Below, piece by piece: positions 44,780 through 53,032 of a stretch of 64,000 nucleotides of DNA. Below the pieces are notes generated by a model. It made no database searches, was not told the DNA's origin, and saw only the letters and a list, made by a program, of their open reading frames with translations. Source of the stretch: Rathayibacter sp. VKM Ac-2754 (GTDB lineage Bacteria > Actinomycetota > Actinomycetes > Actinomycetales > Microbacteriaceae); assembly GCF_009807095.1 (NCBI RefSeq), contig NZ_WUCC01000009.1, forward strand, positions 62,001 to 126,000, in the 5' to 3' direction. The first letter of the stretch is position 1. Each line of letters opens with the position of its first letter. Both the position numbers and the translations under genes were made by a program.

Positions 44780-46262
44780 GGACTGGGCTCGACTCGCCCG
44801 CTCGATCGAGCCCCGCCGCCGTGCCTTCATCGACGGATCGCCCGTCGACGCCGCCGACGGCGGCACCTTCGACACCCTCGACCCCGCGACCGGTCTCGTG
44901 CTCGCGAGCGTCGCCCGGGGCGGAGCCGAGGACATCGACCGCGCCGTCGCCGCCGCGCGCCGCGCCTTCTCGGCCGGATCGTGGTCGCGCAGCGCTCCGG
45001 CGCACCGCAAGGCCGTCCTGCTGCGCCTCGCAGACCTCGTCCGCACCCACGCCGACGAGCTCGCGCTGCTCGACACTCTCGACGGCGGCAAGCTCATCGC
45101 CGACACGTCGACCGTCGACATCCCCGGCTCCGCGCACATCCTCCAGTGGTACGCCGAGGCGATCGACAAGCAGTACGGCGAGGTCGCGCCGACCGCTCCC
45201 GGCGATCTCGCGATCATCACCCGCGAGCCGCTCGGCGTGATCGGCGCGGTCGTCCCCTGGAACTACCCGCTCGAGATGGCGATCTGGAAGCTCGCTCCCG
45301 CTCTCGCCGCCGGGAACAGCGTCGTGCTGAAGCCCGCTGAGGAGTCGCCGCTCTCGGCGCTGCGGCTCGCCGAGCTCGCGATCGAAGCGGGCCTGCCGGA
45401 CGGTGTGCTCAACGTCGTACCCGGGCTCGGCGACGAGGCGGGGCAGGCGCTCGGCCGGCATTCCGACGTCGATGCGATCGCCTTCACCGGCTCCACGGCC
45501 GTCGGCAGGCTCTTCCTGCGCTACGCGGGCGAGTCCAACATGAAGCAGGTCTGGCTCGAGGCCGGCGGCAAGAGCGCCGGCCTCGTCTTCGCCGACGCCG
45601 CCGATCTCGACCTCGTCGCCGACAGAGCGGTCGCGGGGATCTTCGGATGCTCGGGCCAGGTCTGCTCGGCCAACTCCCGCCTCCTCGTCGAGGCCCGCAT
45701 CGCCGACGAGCTCCTCGAGCGGATCCGCCTCCGCGCCGCCGCTCTGCGCGTCGGCGATCCCCTCGACCCCGCGTCGACCATGGGTCCGCTCATCAGCGCG
45801 AAGCAGCTCGAACGCGTCCAGCGCTACGTGGACATCGGCCGCAGCGAGGCCGGACTCGCCTTCGGCGGAGGCCGACTGCATCTCGAGTCCGGCGGCTACT
45901 ACCTCGAGCCCACGGCCTTCCGGGACGTGCCCGCCGGCGCGGTGATCGAGCGGGAGGAGCTCTTCGGCCCGCTGCTCGCCGTCTCGACGTTCACCGAGGA
46001 GTCCGAGGCGATCGCGCGGGCGAATGCGAGCGAGTTCGGACTCGCCGCCTCGGTCTTCACCGACAGTCTCTCCCGCGCCCGACGGGTCGCGTCGGCGCTG
46101 CAGGCGGGTACCGTCTCGGTCAACACGGTCGACGCACTCGACGTCACCGTTCCGTTCGGCGGAGTGAAGCAGTCGGGCTTCGGACGCGATCTGTCGCTGC
46201 ACGCTCTCGACAAGTTCACGTCGCTCAAGACCACCTGGTTCGCCGGGCCCTCGGAGGGATGA
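44766..46262 (+). CDS. NAD-dependent aldehyde dehydrogenase
   Basis: A 498-residue ALDH of the betaine-aldehyde/gamma-glutamyl-aminobutyraldehyde dehydrogenase type. It shows VVPWNYPLEMAIWKLAPALA, GSTAVGRLF, catalytic Glu265 in WLEAGGKSAG, nucleophile Cys300 in GQVCSANSR, and EELFGPLLAVSTF. It oxidises an aldehyde to the acid with NAD+. Its ATG lies inside the end of the M20 gene, and its stop overlaps the GMC gene by 4 bp, so the three are translationally coupled. Confidence 0.92.
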   Translation: MRTREDWARLARSIEPRRRAFIDGSPVDAADGGTFDTLDPATGLVLASVARGGAEDIDRAVAAARRAFSAGSWSRSAPAHRKAVLLRLADLVRTHADELALLDTLDGGKLIADTSTVDIPGSAHILQWYAEAIDKQYGEVAPTAPGDLAIITREPLGVIGAVVPWNYPLEMAIWKLAPALAAGNSVVLKPAEESPLSALRLAELAIEAGLPDGVLNVVPGLGDEAGQALGRHSDVDAIAFTGSTAVGRLFLRYAGESNMKQVWLEAGGKSAGLVFADAADLDLVADRAVAGIFGCSGQVCSANSRLLVEARIADELLERIRLRAAALRVGDPLDPASTMGPLISAKQLERVQRYVDIGRSEAGLAFGGGRLHLESGGYYLEPTAFRDVPAGAVIEREELFGPLLAVSTFTEESEAIARANASEFGLAASVFTDSLSRARRVASALQAGTVSVNTVDALDVTVPFGGVKQSGFGRDLSLHALDKFTSLKTTWFAGPSEG

Positions 46263-47815
46263 CCATGGCCTACGACACTCCGGATCTCGTCGACGTCCTC
46301 GTCCTCGGCGGCGGCACCGCCGGCATCATCGTCGCCTCGCGCCTCAGCGAGGACCCGTCGCTCAGCGTCGGCCTCGTCGAAGCGGGCCCCTCCGACGCGG
46401 ACGAGCCCCGCGCGAACTCGATCCGCCGCTGGGCCGAGATGCTCGAGGGCGAGTACGACCTCGACTACCGCAGCGTGCCGAACGCGCGGGGCAACTCCTT
46501 CATCCGCCAGTCCCGGCTCCGGATCCTCGGCGGCTGCTCGACGGCGAACACGATGATCACGTGGCGCCCGCTCCGCGGCGACATGGACGAGTGGGTCTCG
46601 CTCGGCGCCGACGGCTGGGACTACGAGACCATGTCGGCGACGTACGACCGGCTCCTGGCACCCGTCACGCCCATCCCGCCCGAGGACCGCAACCCGTACC
46701 TGCAGGGCGTGATCGACGCCGTCGTCTCGGCCCTCGGCGTCGACGAGAAGCCCTCCTGGAACGATCACGAGTTCGTCCAGGGCGCCGGCTACTTCGAGAT
46801 CGGCTACGACCCCGCGACGAATCAGCGGTCCTCCGCCTCGCACAGCTACCTGCGACTCCACGGCGCCGAGCACCGACCGAATCTGCACATCACCCTCGAC
46901 GGACTCGTCGTGCGTGTGATCGTGGAGGACGGTCGCGCGGTCGGTGCGCTCGTTCGCACCCCCGACGGTGTCCGGGAGCTGCGCGCGCGCCGCGAGGTCG
47001 TACTCTCGTGCGGCGCCATCGACAGTCCCGCCCTGCTGCAGCGCTCAGGCATCGGACCTCGGGCCGTCCTCGAGGCAGCGGGCGTGCCGGTGCACGTCGA
47101 CCTTCCCGGTGTCGGCGAGAACCTGCAGGACCACGCGGAGGGTCTGGTCGTCTGGGAGGCGCGCACCGAGCGCCCCCCGATCAGCGCGACCGGCTGGGAC
47201 GCGGGCTACGTCATCGCGATCGACCCCGACAGCACCCTGCCCGACGTCTCGACGCACATCCCGCTCGAGACCTGGGGCGTGCACGCCGAGCGAGCCGGCT
47301 TCACGCTTCCGGAGGGCAGCATCTCGCTCGTCCCCAACGTCGCCAAGCCGCGCAGCCGCGGGCGGGTGTGGATCACCTCGGCCGACCCGGATGCCGCCCC
47401 GTCGATCGACTACAACTCCTTCAGCGACCCGGCGGGCCGCGATGAGCGGATGCTCGTGGCGGGCGCCCGTCGTGCCCGGATGGTCGCGCAGCACGAACCG
47501 CTCGCCTCCCTGATCGTGCGCGAGGTGTTCCCCGGCCCCGACGCGCAGACGGACGAGGAGCTCTCGGCCGCGCTCCGCGCCACGCACCAGACCGTCTACC
47601 ACGTCTCGTGCACGGCCAGGATGGGCGCCGACGCCGACCCGCTCGCGGTGCTCGACCCCCGTCTCCGGGTCCGCGGCGTGACGGGGCTGCGCGTCGTCGA
47701 CGCCTCCTCGTTCCCGACGATCCCCGCGCTCAACCCGGTCGGCGTCGTCATGACGCTCGCCGAGCGCGCGGCCGAGCTCATCCGGGACGATCTCGCGGCA
47801 CCGCCCACCGGGTGA
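46259..47815 (+). CDS. GMC family FAD alcohol oxidoreductase (choline dehydrogenase-like)
   Basis: A 518-residue GMC protein. The FAD motif VLVLGGGTAGIIVASRLSED is at about 13-32, GMC signature 1 lies around RILGGCSTANTMITWRP, and signature 2 is SCGAIDSPALLQRSGIG. Active-site residues lie in YHVSCTARMG and IPALNPVGVVMTLAE. It would oxidise an alcohol to the aldehyde used by the upstream ALDH. The ATG at 46259 overlaps the ALDH stop; an ATG at 46265 is an alternative start. Confidence 0.9.
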   Translation: MTMAYDTPDLVDVLVLGGGTAGIIVASRLSEDPSLSVGLVEAGPSDADEPRANSIRRWAEMLEGEYDLDYRSVPNARGNSFIRQSRLRILGGCSTANTMITWRPLRGDMDEWVSLGADGWDYETMSATYDRLLAPVTPIPPEDRNPYLQGVIDAVVSALGVDEKPSWNDHEFVQGAGYFEIGYDPATNQRSSASHSYLRLHGAEHRPNLHITLDGLVVRVIVEDGRAVGALVRTPDGVRELRARREVVLSCGAIDSPALLQRSGIGPRAVLEAAGVPVHVDLPGVGENLQDHAEGLVVWEARTERPPISATGWDAGYVIAIDPDSTLPDVSTHIPLETWGVHAERAGFTLPEGSISLVPNVAKPRSRGRVWITSADPDAAPSIDYNSFSDPAGRDERMLVAGARRARMVAQHEPLASLIVREVFPGPDAQTDEELSAALRATHQTVYHVSCTARMGADADPLAVLDPRLRVRGVTGLRVVDASSFPTIPALNPVGVVMTLAERAAELIRDDLAAPPTG

Positions 47816-47823
47816 CCTCCGAC

Positions 47824-47841
47824 TGTCTGCGATCTCAGACG
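47824..47841. promoter_or_regulatory. Palindrome upstream of the ThDP enzyme gene
   Basis: TGTCTGCGATCTCAGACG, with perfect arms GTCTG and CAGAC. It lies between the GMC stop and the ThDP start and matches the site at 28924-28941 in 14 of 18 positions. It suggests that the ThDP gene has its own control, shared with the HisD-type operon. Confidence 0.5.
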
Positions 47842-47894
47842 GAGGAGCATCGCCGGCTGCGCCCGCGTCCGCCGGAGAGGCTTTGCTGAATGCC

Positions 47895-49577
47895 ATGACT
47901 GATCGAGCCGACGCCCCCACCCCCACCGTCGCGGAGGCCGTCGCGGACGTCGTCGCACAGCGGAGCCCGGTCGTGTTCGGCCTCATGGGCAACGGCAATG
48001 CGCACTTCATGGCGAGCCTCACCGGCCGCGGCCACCGGGTCGTGACGGTGCGGCACGAGACCGCCACCGTCATCGCCGCGCACAGCTACACCCTCGCGGG
48101 CGGCGCGATCGCCGCGGCGACCGCGACCTACGGCGCGGGATTCACCAACCTCCTCACCTCCCTCGCCGAAGCGCGTCTCGCCCGCATCCCCGCGGTCGTC
48201 GTCGTGGGCGACGCGCCTCGCACCGGGCCGCGCCCGCAGGACATCGATCAGATCGGTGCGGCGGCCGCCGTCCACGTGCGGACGCTCGTCGTCGACCGAG
48301 GGAACGCCGTCGCACAGACCGAGCTCGCGTACGAGATCGCCCGCCGCGATCGCGTCCCCGTCATCGTCGCCCTGCCCTACGACCTCGTCGACGCACCTCT
48401 GACCTCCGCCGTCGAGGTGGCGCCGCTCGAGCAGGGCGCCGTGCTGCGCGCGCACGAGATCCCCGCCGCGCCCGCCGTCCCGGCCGAGGTGGCCGCCGGG
48501 ATCGCCGCGCGCCTGCTCGCCGCAGAGCGCCCCCTCGTCCTCGGCGGGTACGGCGCGGTGCTCGCCGGAGCCGGCGGCGCGCTGCGCGAGCTCGGAGACC
48601 GGGTCGGCGCACTGTTCGCGACCTCGCTGATGGCCCACGGGCTCTTCGAGTCGCCCTGGGACATCGGCATCGCGGGCGGATTCTCGACGGAGGAGGCCGC
48701 CGCGCTGATCGGCCGGGCGGACCTCGTCCTCGTCGTCGGCGCGAGCATGAACCTCTACCAGATGCGCTACAACGGCCTGATCGCCGCCGATTCCCACGTG
48801 ATCCAGATCGACACACTGGCCGCGGCGACGCACGACCGGGTCGACGAGTTCCACCGCGCGGACGCCCAGGACTTCGCGAGGACGCTCCTGGAGGCACTCC
48901 CCGCGACGCCGCTCGACGGGTGGCGTCACACCGCTGTGCTGCCCCGGCGCGGAGCCGAGGAGTTCCCGGAGTTCGCCGCCGACGGCCTCCTCGATCCGCG
49001 CCCCGTGATGGCCGCCCTCGACGGCATCCTCCCCGAGGCTCGGTCGATCACTCAGGACAACGGCCACTACATGGGCTGGGCGCCGCGCCATCTCCGCGCT
49101 CCCGACCCGCAGGCCATGCTCCTGCCCGGTCTCGCGCTGCAGTGCATCGGTCTCGGCATGGGCTCCCTCCTGGGCATCGCCGAGGTGCGGAACGACCGCC
49201 TGCCCGTCCTCGTCACCGGCGACGGAGGCCTCCTCATGGAGCTCAGCGAGCTCGACACCGTCGTGCGGGAGCTGCCGTCGGCGCTGATCGTGGTGATGAA
49301 CGACGCCGCGTTCAGCATGGAGGTGCACCAGTACGGAGTGCGCGGCCTGGACGTGTCGGCGATGAGGTTCGCGCGGGTCGACTTCGCCGCTCTGGGCCGC
49401 GCCATGGGAGCACAGGGGGCTCGGATCGAGTCACTGGCCGACCTCGAGGCCGTGCGCTCCTGGATCGAGGGAGGCGCCGAGGGCGTCTTCGTCGCGGACG
49501 TGGCGATCTCGCCCGCTGTCGTCGCGGACTGGCTGACGCTGAGCAATCGCTACAACGGGGTGCCCGCACCGGAGTGA
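47895..49577 (+). CDS. Thiamine diphosphate-dependent decarboxylase/synthase-like enzyme
   Basis: A 560-residue enzyme of the acetolactate synthase/benzoylformate decarboxylase fold. The PYR domain has the activating glutamate in TVRHETATVIAAHSYTLAGG. A middle domain follows, and the PP domain has the ThDP-magnesium motif GDGGLLMELSELD with the asparagine in VVMNDAAF. It would decarboxylate or ligate a 2-oxoacid. The start is uncertain: ATG 47895 or an in-frame TTG at 47883. It follows the GMC gene after 79 bp that hold the 47824 palindrome. Confidence 0.85.
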   Translation: MTDRADAPTPTVAEAVADVVAQRSPVVFGLMGNGNAHFMASLTGRGHRVVTVRHETATVIAAHSYTLAGGAIAAATATYGAGFTNLLTSLAEARLARIPAVVVVGDAPRTGPRPQDIDQIGAAAAVHVRTLVVDRGNAVAQTELAYEIARRDRVPVIVALPYDLVDAPLTSAVEVAPLEQGAVLRAHEIPAAPAVPAEVAAGIAARLLAAERPLVLGGYGAVLAGAGGALRELGDRVGALFATSLMAHGLFESPWDIGIAGGFSTEEAAALIGRADLVLVVGASMNLYQMRYNGLIAADSHVIQIDTLAAATHDRVDEFHRADAQDFARTLLEALPATPLDGWRHTAVLPRRGAEEFPEFAADGLLDPRPVMAALDGILPEARSITQDNGHYMGWAPRHLRAPDPQAMLLPGLALQCIGLGMGSLLGIAEVRNDRLPVLVTGDGGLLMELSELDTVVRELPSALIVVMNDAAFSMEVHQYGVRGLDVSAMRFARVDFAALGRAMGAQGARIESLADLEAVRSWIEGGAEGVFVADVAISPAVVADWLTLSNRYNGVPAPE

Positions 49578-49649
49578 TGCGCTGACCGGTGTCGACGGCC
49601 GTCTCCGGTCCTTCCTCCATGCCAGGCGCGCGGGGGTCAGCCTGACGGT

Positions 49650-51018
49650 GCGAACGTGAGCGAATGTCAGTGGTCGCTGATTAGCTTCTCGTATGGAGAT
49701 GATCGGAAGAGCGGACGCGGTACTCGCGGAGGTGCGGGAGTGCGGTGACGGTGTTGCGGGCGAGGACCGCGCGATGGCGCCGCGGCTGCTCGCCACGGCC
49801 GAGCGCCTCTACGCGGGGCATCGCAGGGCGCTCGAGGCTCAGGAGTCGTTCGCGCGGGGGCTGCGCCTGTCGCGGAGCGAGGCGAACGACCTCGCCGAGC
49901 GCTCGATCCGGGCCGAGCTGGCCGTCGCCCTGGGCACGTCGGAGTGGGCCGTGTCGCGCCGACTCGAGCACGCGCAGCTGCTCGTCGAGGACCTCCCGCT
50001 CACCCGCGCCGCTCTGGCGGGCGCGCGGATCCTCTGGCAGTCCGGCGAGCTGATCTGCCGGACCGCCTCGACCCTCCCGCCCGAATCGCGCGCCGCACTC
50101 GACGAGCGTGCCGCCGATGCAGCCCTCACGATGACGCCGACGCAGCTGCGACGCGCGCTCGCGCGGTGGCGGGAGCAGCTGCACGAGCAGCCGCTCACCC
50201 AGCGCCACGCCCGCGCACGCGAGGACCGCGCGGTATGGCTCACGCCGGAGGTCGACGGGATGGCGACGCTGACCGCCTGCCTTCCGGCTCCGGCCGCTCT
50301 CGGCGCCTACCACCGCCTCGACCGGATCGCCCGGAGTCTCCGCGACGGCGACGACGGGCCTGGGGACGAGCGCACCCTCGCGCAGCTTCGGGCCGACGCC
50401 CTCGCCGATCTGCTCTGCGACGGCGACATCACCGGCACCACGCCCGTCTCCGACGAGCAGGCCCCCGCGCCGACCTTCGTTCCCGGGGTGCGCGCGGAGG
50501 TTCGACTCACGCTGCCCGCGACGACGGCCGCCGGCCTCGATGACGCCGCCGCCGACCTCGACGGGTACGGCCCGATCCCCGCCGACGTCGCCCGTGCACT
50601 GGTCGATCGCGGGGCGTCCTTCACTCGAGTCCTCACCGACCCGGTCACACGGACCGTCGCCTCCGTCGGGCGCACCCACCGCATCCCGCCGGCACAGATG
50701 CGGCTACACCTCCAGCTGCGGGACCAGACCTGCCGCTTCCCCGGCTGCACCCGCCCCGCCGCCACGTCGGAGGCCGACCACACGATCGAGTGGCGCAACG
50801 GCGGCGAGACGGCGCTCGAGAACCTCGCGTCGCTCTGCACCGGCCACCACCACGTCCGTCACGGCGACCGGTGGACCTACGTCCTGCATCCCGACGGCAC
50901 CGCCGATTGGACCACCCCGACCGGACGCCGCGTCACCACCCGGCCACCCGCCCTCCCCGGCAGCCCACCCGGCCCACCACCCCGGCCCCGCTTCACCAAC
51001 GCGCCACCACCGTTCTGA
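49650..51018 (+). repeat. Long direct repeat, right copy (DUF222-HNH gene and upstream tag)
   Basis: Same orientation as 22987-24387. The upstream 29-bp tag is 49650-49678. The apparently identical core is 49813-50942, about 1130 bp. Flanks inside the gene differ at the first 40 codons and the last 25. Confidence 0.9.
49693..51018 (+). CDS. DUF222 / HNH endonuclease domain protein, copy 2
   Basis: A 441-residue twin of the 23032-24387 product. The N-terminus lacks the duplicated PAEAV pair, and the proline-rich C-terminus differs slightly (GPPPRPRFTNAPPPF). The HNH motif set is intact. A TAG stop at 49682 just upstream rules out the longer start that is open in copy 1. It lies 115 bp after the ThDP gene on the same strand, next to no partner that explains its function. 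Confidence 0.9.
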   Translation: MEMIGRADAVLAEVRECGDGVAGEDRAMAPRLLATAERLYAGHRRALEAQESFARGLRLSRSEANDLAERSIRAELAVALGTSEWAVSRRLEHAQLLVEDLPLTRAALAGARILWQSGELICRTASTLPPESRAALDERAADAALTMTPTQLRRALARWREQLHEQPLTQRHARAREDRAVWLTPEVDGMATLTACLPAPAALGAYHRLDRIARSLRDGDDGPGDERTLAQLRADALADLLCDGDITGTTPVSDEQAPAPTFVPGVRAEVRLTLPATTAAGLDDAAADLDGYGPIPADVARALVDRGASFTRVLTDPVTRTVASVGRTHRIPPAQMRLHLQLRDQTCRFPGCTRPAATSEADHTIEWRNGGETALENLASLCTGHHHVRHGDRWTYVLHPDGTADWTTPTGRRVTTRPPALPGSPPGPPPRPRFTNAPPPF

Positions 51019-51105
51019 GCGCGCCCGCAGGCGGGTTCGTCCGGCGCAAGCACCCCGACGCCGATGAGCTGTGCGAGCCGGCTGAGCCCGCGGTGTCGAG
51101 CGTCC

Positions 51106-51897
51106 CTACAGCATCCCGGTCAGCACGCCTCCGTCGGCGCGGAGGGCGGCACCGTTCGTCGCCGACGAGAGCGGGCTCGCGAGGTACACGGCGAGGGTCG
51201 CGATCTCGTCGGGCTCGAGGAAGCGCTCGAGCAGGGACGTCCGATTCCCGCCCGCGATCTGCGCCCTCACGTCGCCCTCGGCGAGCCCGTTCGCGGAGGC
51301 GAGGCCCCGGACGGCGGCGGCCACGCCGTCGGAGTAGGTCGGCCCGCCCAGGATCGTGTTGACCGTCACTCCCGCGCCCCGGGTGAGCTTGGCGAGACCG
51401 TTGCCCAGAGCGAGCATCGCCGCTTTGCTCACGCCGTAGTGCACCATGTCGGCCGGCACGTTCACGCCCGACTCGCTGCCGATGAAGACGATGCGGCCCC
51501 AGCCGGCGTCGATCATCCGCGGGAGCAGCGCTCGCGACAGGCGCACCCCGCTCATCAGGTTGACGTCGAGGACGCGCGCCCACGCGGCGTCGTCGACATC
51601 GGCGAACGGCGTCACGTCGAAGAGTCCGGCGTTGTTGACGAGGATGTCCACGCCCCCGAGCGCGTCGAGCAGCCGCTGGGTCTCGGAGGCGTCGGCGAGA
51701 TCGGCCGCGATGCCCGAGACCTCGCCGCCCGGCACCTCCCGCTCGAGCCGACGCACCGCCTCCTGGACCCTGCGGTCGTCCCGGCCGTTGATCACCACCG
51801 CGGCACCCTCGCGCAGGAGCGCCCGCGCGATGGCGCAGCCGATCCCCTGGGTCGAGCCGCTGACGAAGGCGCGGCGGTGCGCGAGCTGGAGATCCAT
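51106..51897 (-). CDS. SDR family oxidoreductase
   Basis: A 263-residue classical SDR with GSTQGIG at about 14-20, VNNAG, the FIGSESG serine and the YGVSK catalytic pair, and the terminal ADGGVLTG. It is divergent from the MarR gene; the 89-bp intergenic region carries two dyads, so MarR probably represses it. The substrate is unknown; similar pairs respond to phenolic or electrophilic compounds. Confidence 0.87.
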   Translation of the reverse strand: MDLQLAHRRAFVSGSTQGIGCAIARALLREGAAVVINGRDDRRVQEAVRRLEREVPGGEVSGIAADLADASETQRLLDALGGVDILVNNAGLFDVTPFADVDDAAWARVLDVNLMSGVRLSRALLPRMIDAGWGRIVFIGSESGVNVPADMVHYGVSKAAMLALGNGLAKLTRGAGVTVNTILGGPTYSDGVAAAVRGLASANGLAEGDVRAQIAGGNRTSLLERFLEPDEIATLAVYLASPLSSATNGAALRADGGVLTGML

Positions 51898-51919
51898 GAC
51901 AGTCCTGACGGTCGATTAA

Positions 51920-51967
51920 CTTGCTTGAGCAAGCAGTACCGTACGGTCGAACAGTTGCTCAGTCAAG
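51920..51967. promoter_or_regulatory. MarR operators between SDR and marR
   Basis: CTTGCTTGAGCAAG (51920-51933) is a perfect dyad with a 2-bp centre. A degenerate second copy TTGCTCAGTCAAG is at 51955-51967. The perfect 10-bp palindrome ACCGTACGGT (51938-51947) lies between them. ACGGTCGA also recurs about 36 bp apart. This is a typical MarR-type divergent operator region. Confidence 0.65.
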
Positions 51968-51986
51968 TGACGGGTAGACTCCGGGC

Positions 51987-52472
51987 ATGGCCGAGAACCG
52001 CCCCGATCACCGCCCCCTCGCCGGCGCCGACCTCGAGACCTGGGCAGCACTCGCGACAGTGCTGGAGTGGCTGCCGCCGGCACTCGACGCCGACCTCGTT
52101 CGCGACTTCGAGCTCACCCACTTCGAGTACGGCATCCTCTACGCACTGGGCGCGGCGCCCGACCGCGCGGTGCGGATGAGCACCCTCGCCGACTTCGCGA
52201 ACAGCTCGCTGTCGCGACTGTCCCGCGCGGTGTCGCGGCTCGAGGCGCGCGGCTGGGTCCGCCGCAGCCCGGACCCCGCCGACGGCCGCTCCACTCTGGC
52301 CGCTCTCACCGACGACGGCGGCGCGATCCTCACCGCCGCCACGCCGGCGCACGAGGCGGCGGTCAGGAGGCTCGTCCTCGACCCGCTCACCGGCGCCCAG
52401 CGCCGTCAGCTGAAGGAGATCGCCCTGCGGATGCAGCGGGCCGTCCGGGAGCGCGCGGGGTGGCGGGCATGA
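51987..52472 (+). CDS. MarR family transcriptional regulator
   Basis: A 161-residue MarR protein. The winged helix (about 45-110) includes LTHFEYGILYALGAAPDRAV, LADFANSSLSRLSRAVSRLE and a wing with RRSPDPADGRSTLAALTDDG; helical dimerisation ends flank it. It probably represses itself and the divergent SDR through the dyads at 51920-51967 and is released by a small ligand. Its stop overlaps the GrpB start by 4 bp. Confidence 0.9.
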   Translation: MAENRPDHRPLAGADLETWAALATVLEWLPPALDADLVRDFELTHFEYGILYALGAAPDRAVRMSTLADFANSSLSRLSRAVSRLEARGWVRRSPDPADGRSTLAALTDDGGAILTAATPAHEAAVRRLVLDPLTGAQRRQLKEIALRMQRAVRERAGWRA

Positions 52473-53020
52473 GCGCCCCTCGTCGGCCCGACATCGCGGC
52501 CGTCGAGCTGATCGGCGGTCGGGAGGCGCTCCGGGTCGGGCTGCACCCCTCCGACGACCGCTGGCCCGGTCTCTACGAGCAGCACCGGCGCCGCATCCTC
52601 GATGCCCTGCCCGACGTCGAGGTCGAGCACATCGGCTCCACCTCGGTCCCCGGCCTCGCCGCGAAGCCGATCATCGACATCGTCGTCGCGGTGGCCGACA
52701 TCACCGCCGAGGAGGACTACCTCGACGCCCTCCTCGAGGCCGGCTACGAGCTCCGCGTCCGCGAGCCGGGTCACCGCCTCGTGCGGACGCCCGAGCGCGA
52801 CGTCCACGTCCACGTCTACGGACGCGGCGCCCGCGAGATCGACGACTACCTCCTGCTCCGCGACCGCCTGCGCTCCGACCCCGCCGAGCGCGCTCTCTAC
52901 GAGAGCACCAAGACCACGCTCCTGGGCCGCCCCTGGGACGACATGAACGCCTACGCCGACGCCAAGACCGAGGTCGTGCTGGCCATCCGCGAGCGAGCGC
53001 GCACCGCCCGCGACGCCTGA
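52469..53020 (+). CDS. GrpB family protein (nucleotidyltransferase fold)
   Basis: A 183-residue GrpB/UPF0157 protein. The family core EHIGSTSVPGLAAKPIIDIV is at about residues 49-68. HVHVYGRGAREIDDYLLLRD and ALYESTKTTLLGRPWDDMNA follow. Some relatives are fused to dephospho-CoA kinase; others stand alone with unknown activity. It is translationally coupled to marR. Its first 30 residues match the remnant at 24408-24490. Confidence 0.9.
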   Translation: MSAPRRPDIAAVELIGGREALRVGLHPSDDRWPGLYEQHRRRILDALPDVEVEHIGSTSVPGLAAKPIIDIVVAVADITAEEDYLDALLEAGYELRVREPGHRLVRTPERDVHVHVYGRGAREIDDYLLLRDRLRSDPAERALYESTKTTLLGRPWDDMNAYADAKTEVVLAIRERARTARDA

Positions 53021-53032
53021 GCGCGCCTGGGC

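Noticed and set aside
47883-47894. TTG 47883 as start of the ThDP gene
   Set aside because: The GGAGAGG is only about 2 bp from the TTG. ATG 47895 is a stronger codon just before the conserved region, though the spacing is long and the choice stays uncertain.
23032-51018. The 26.6 kb interval as a classical composite transposon or integrated element
   Set aside because: No transposase, integrase, terminal inverted repeats or target duplication is visible. The flanking genes are DUF222-HNH proteins only, and the interval has the same base and codon use as its surroundings.
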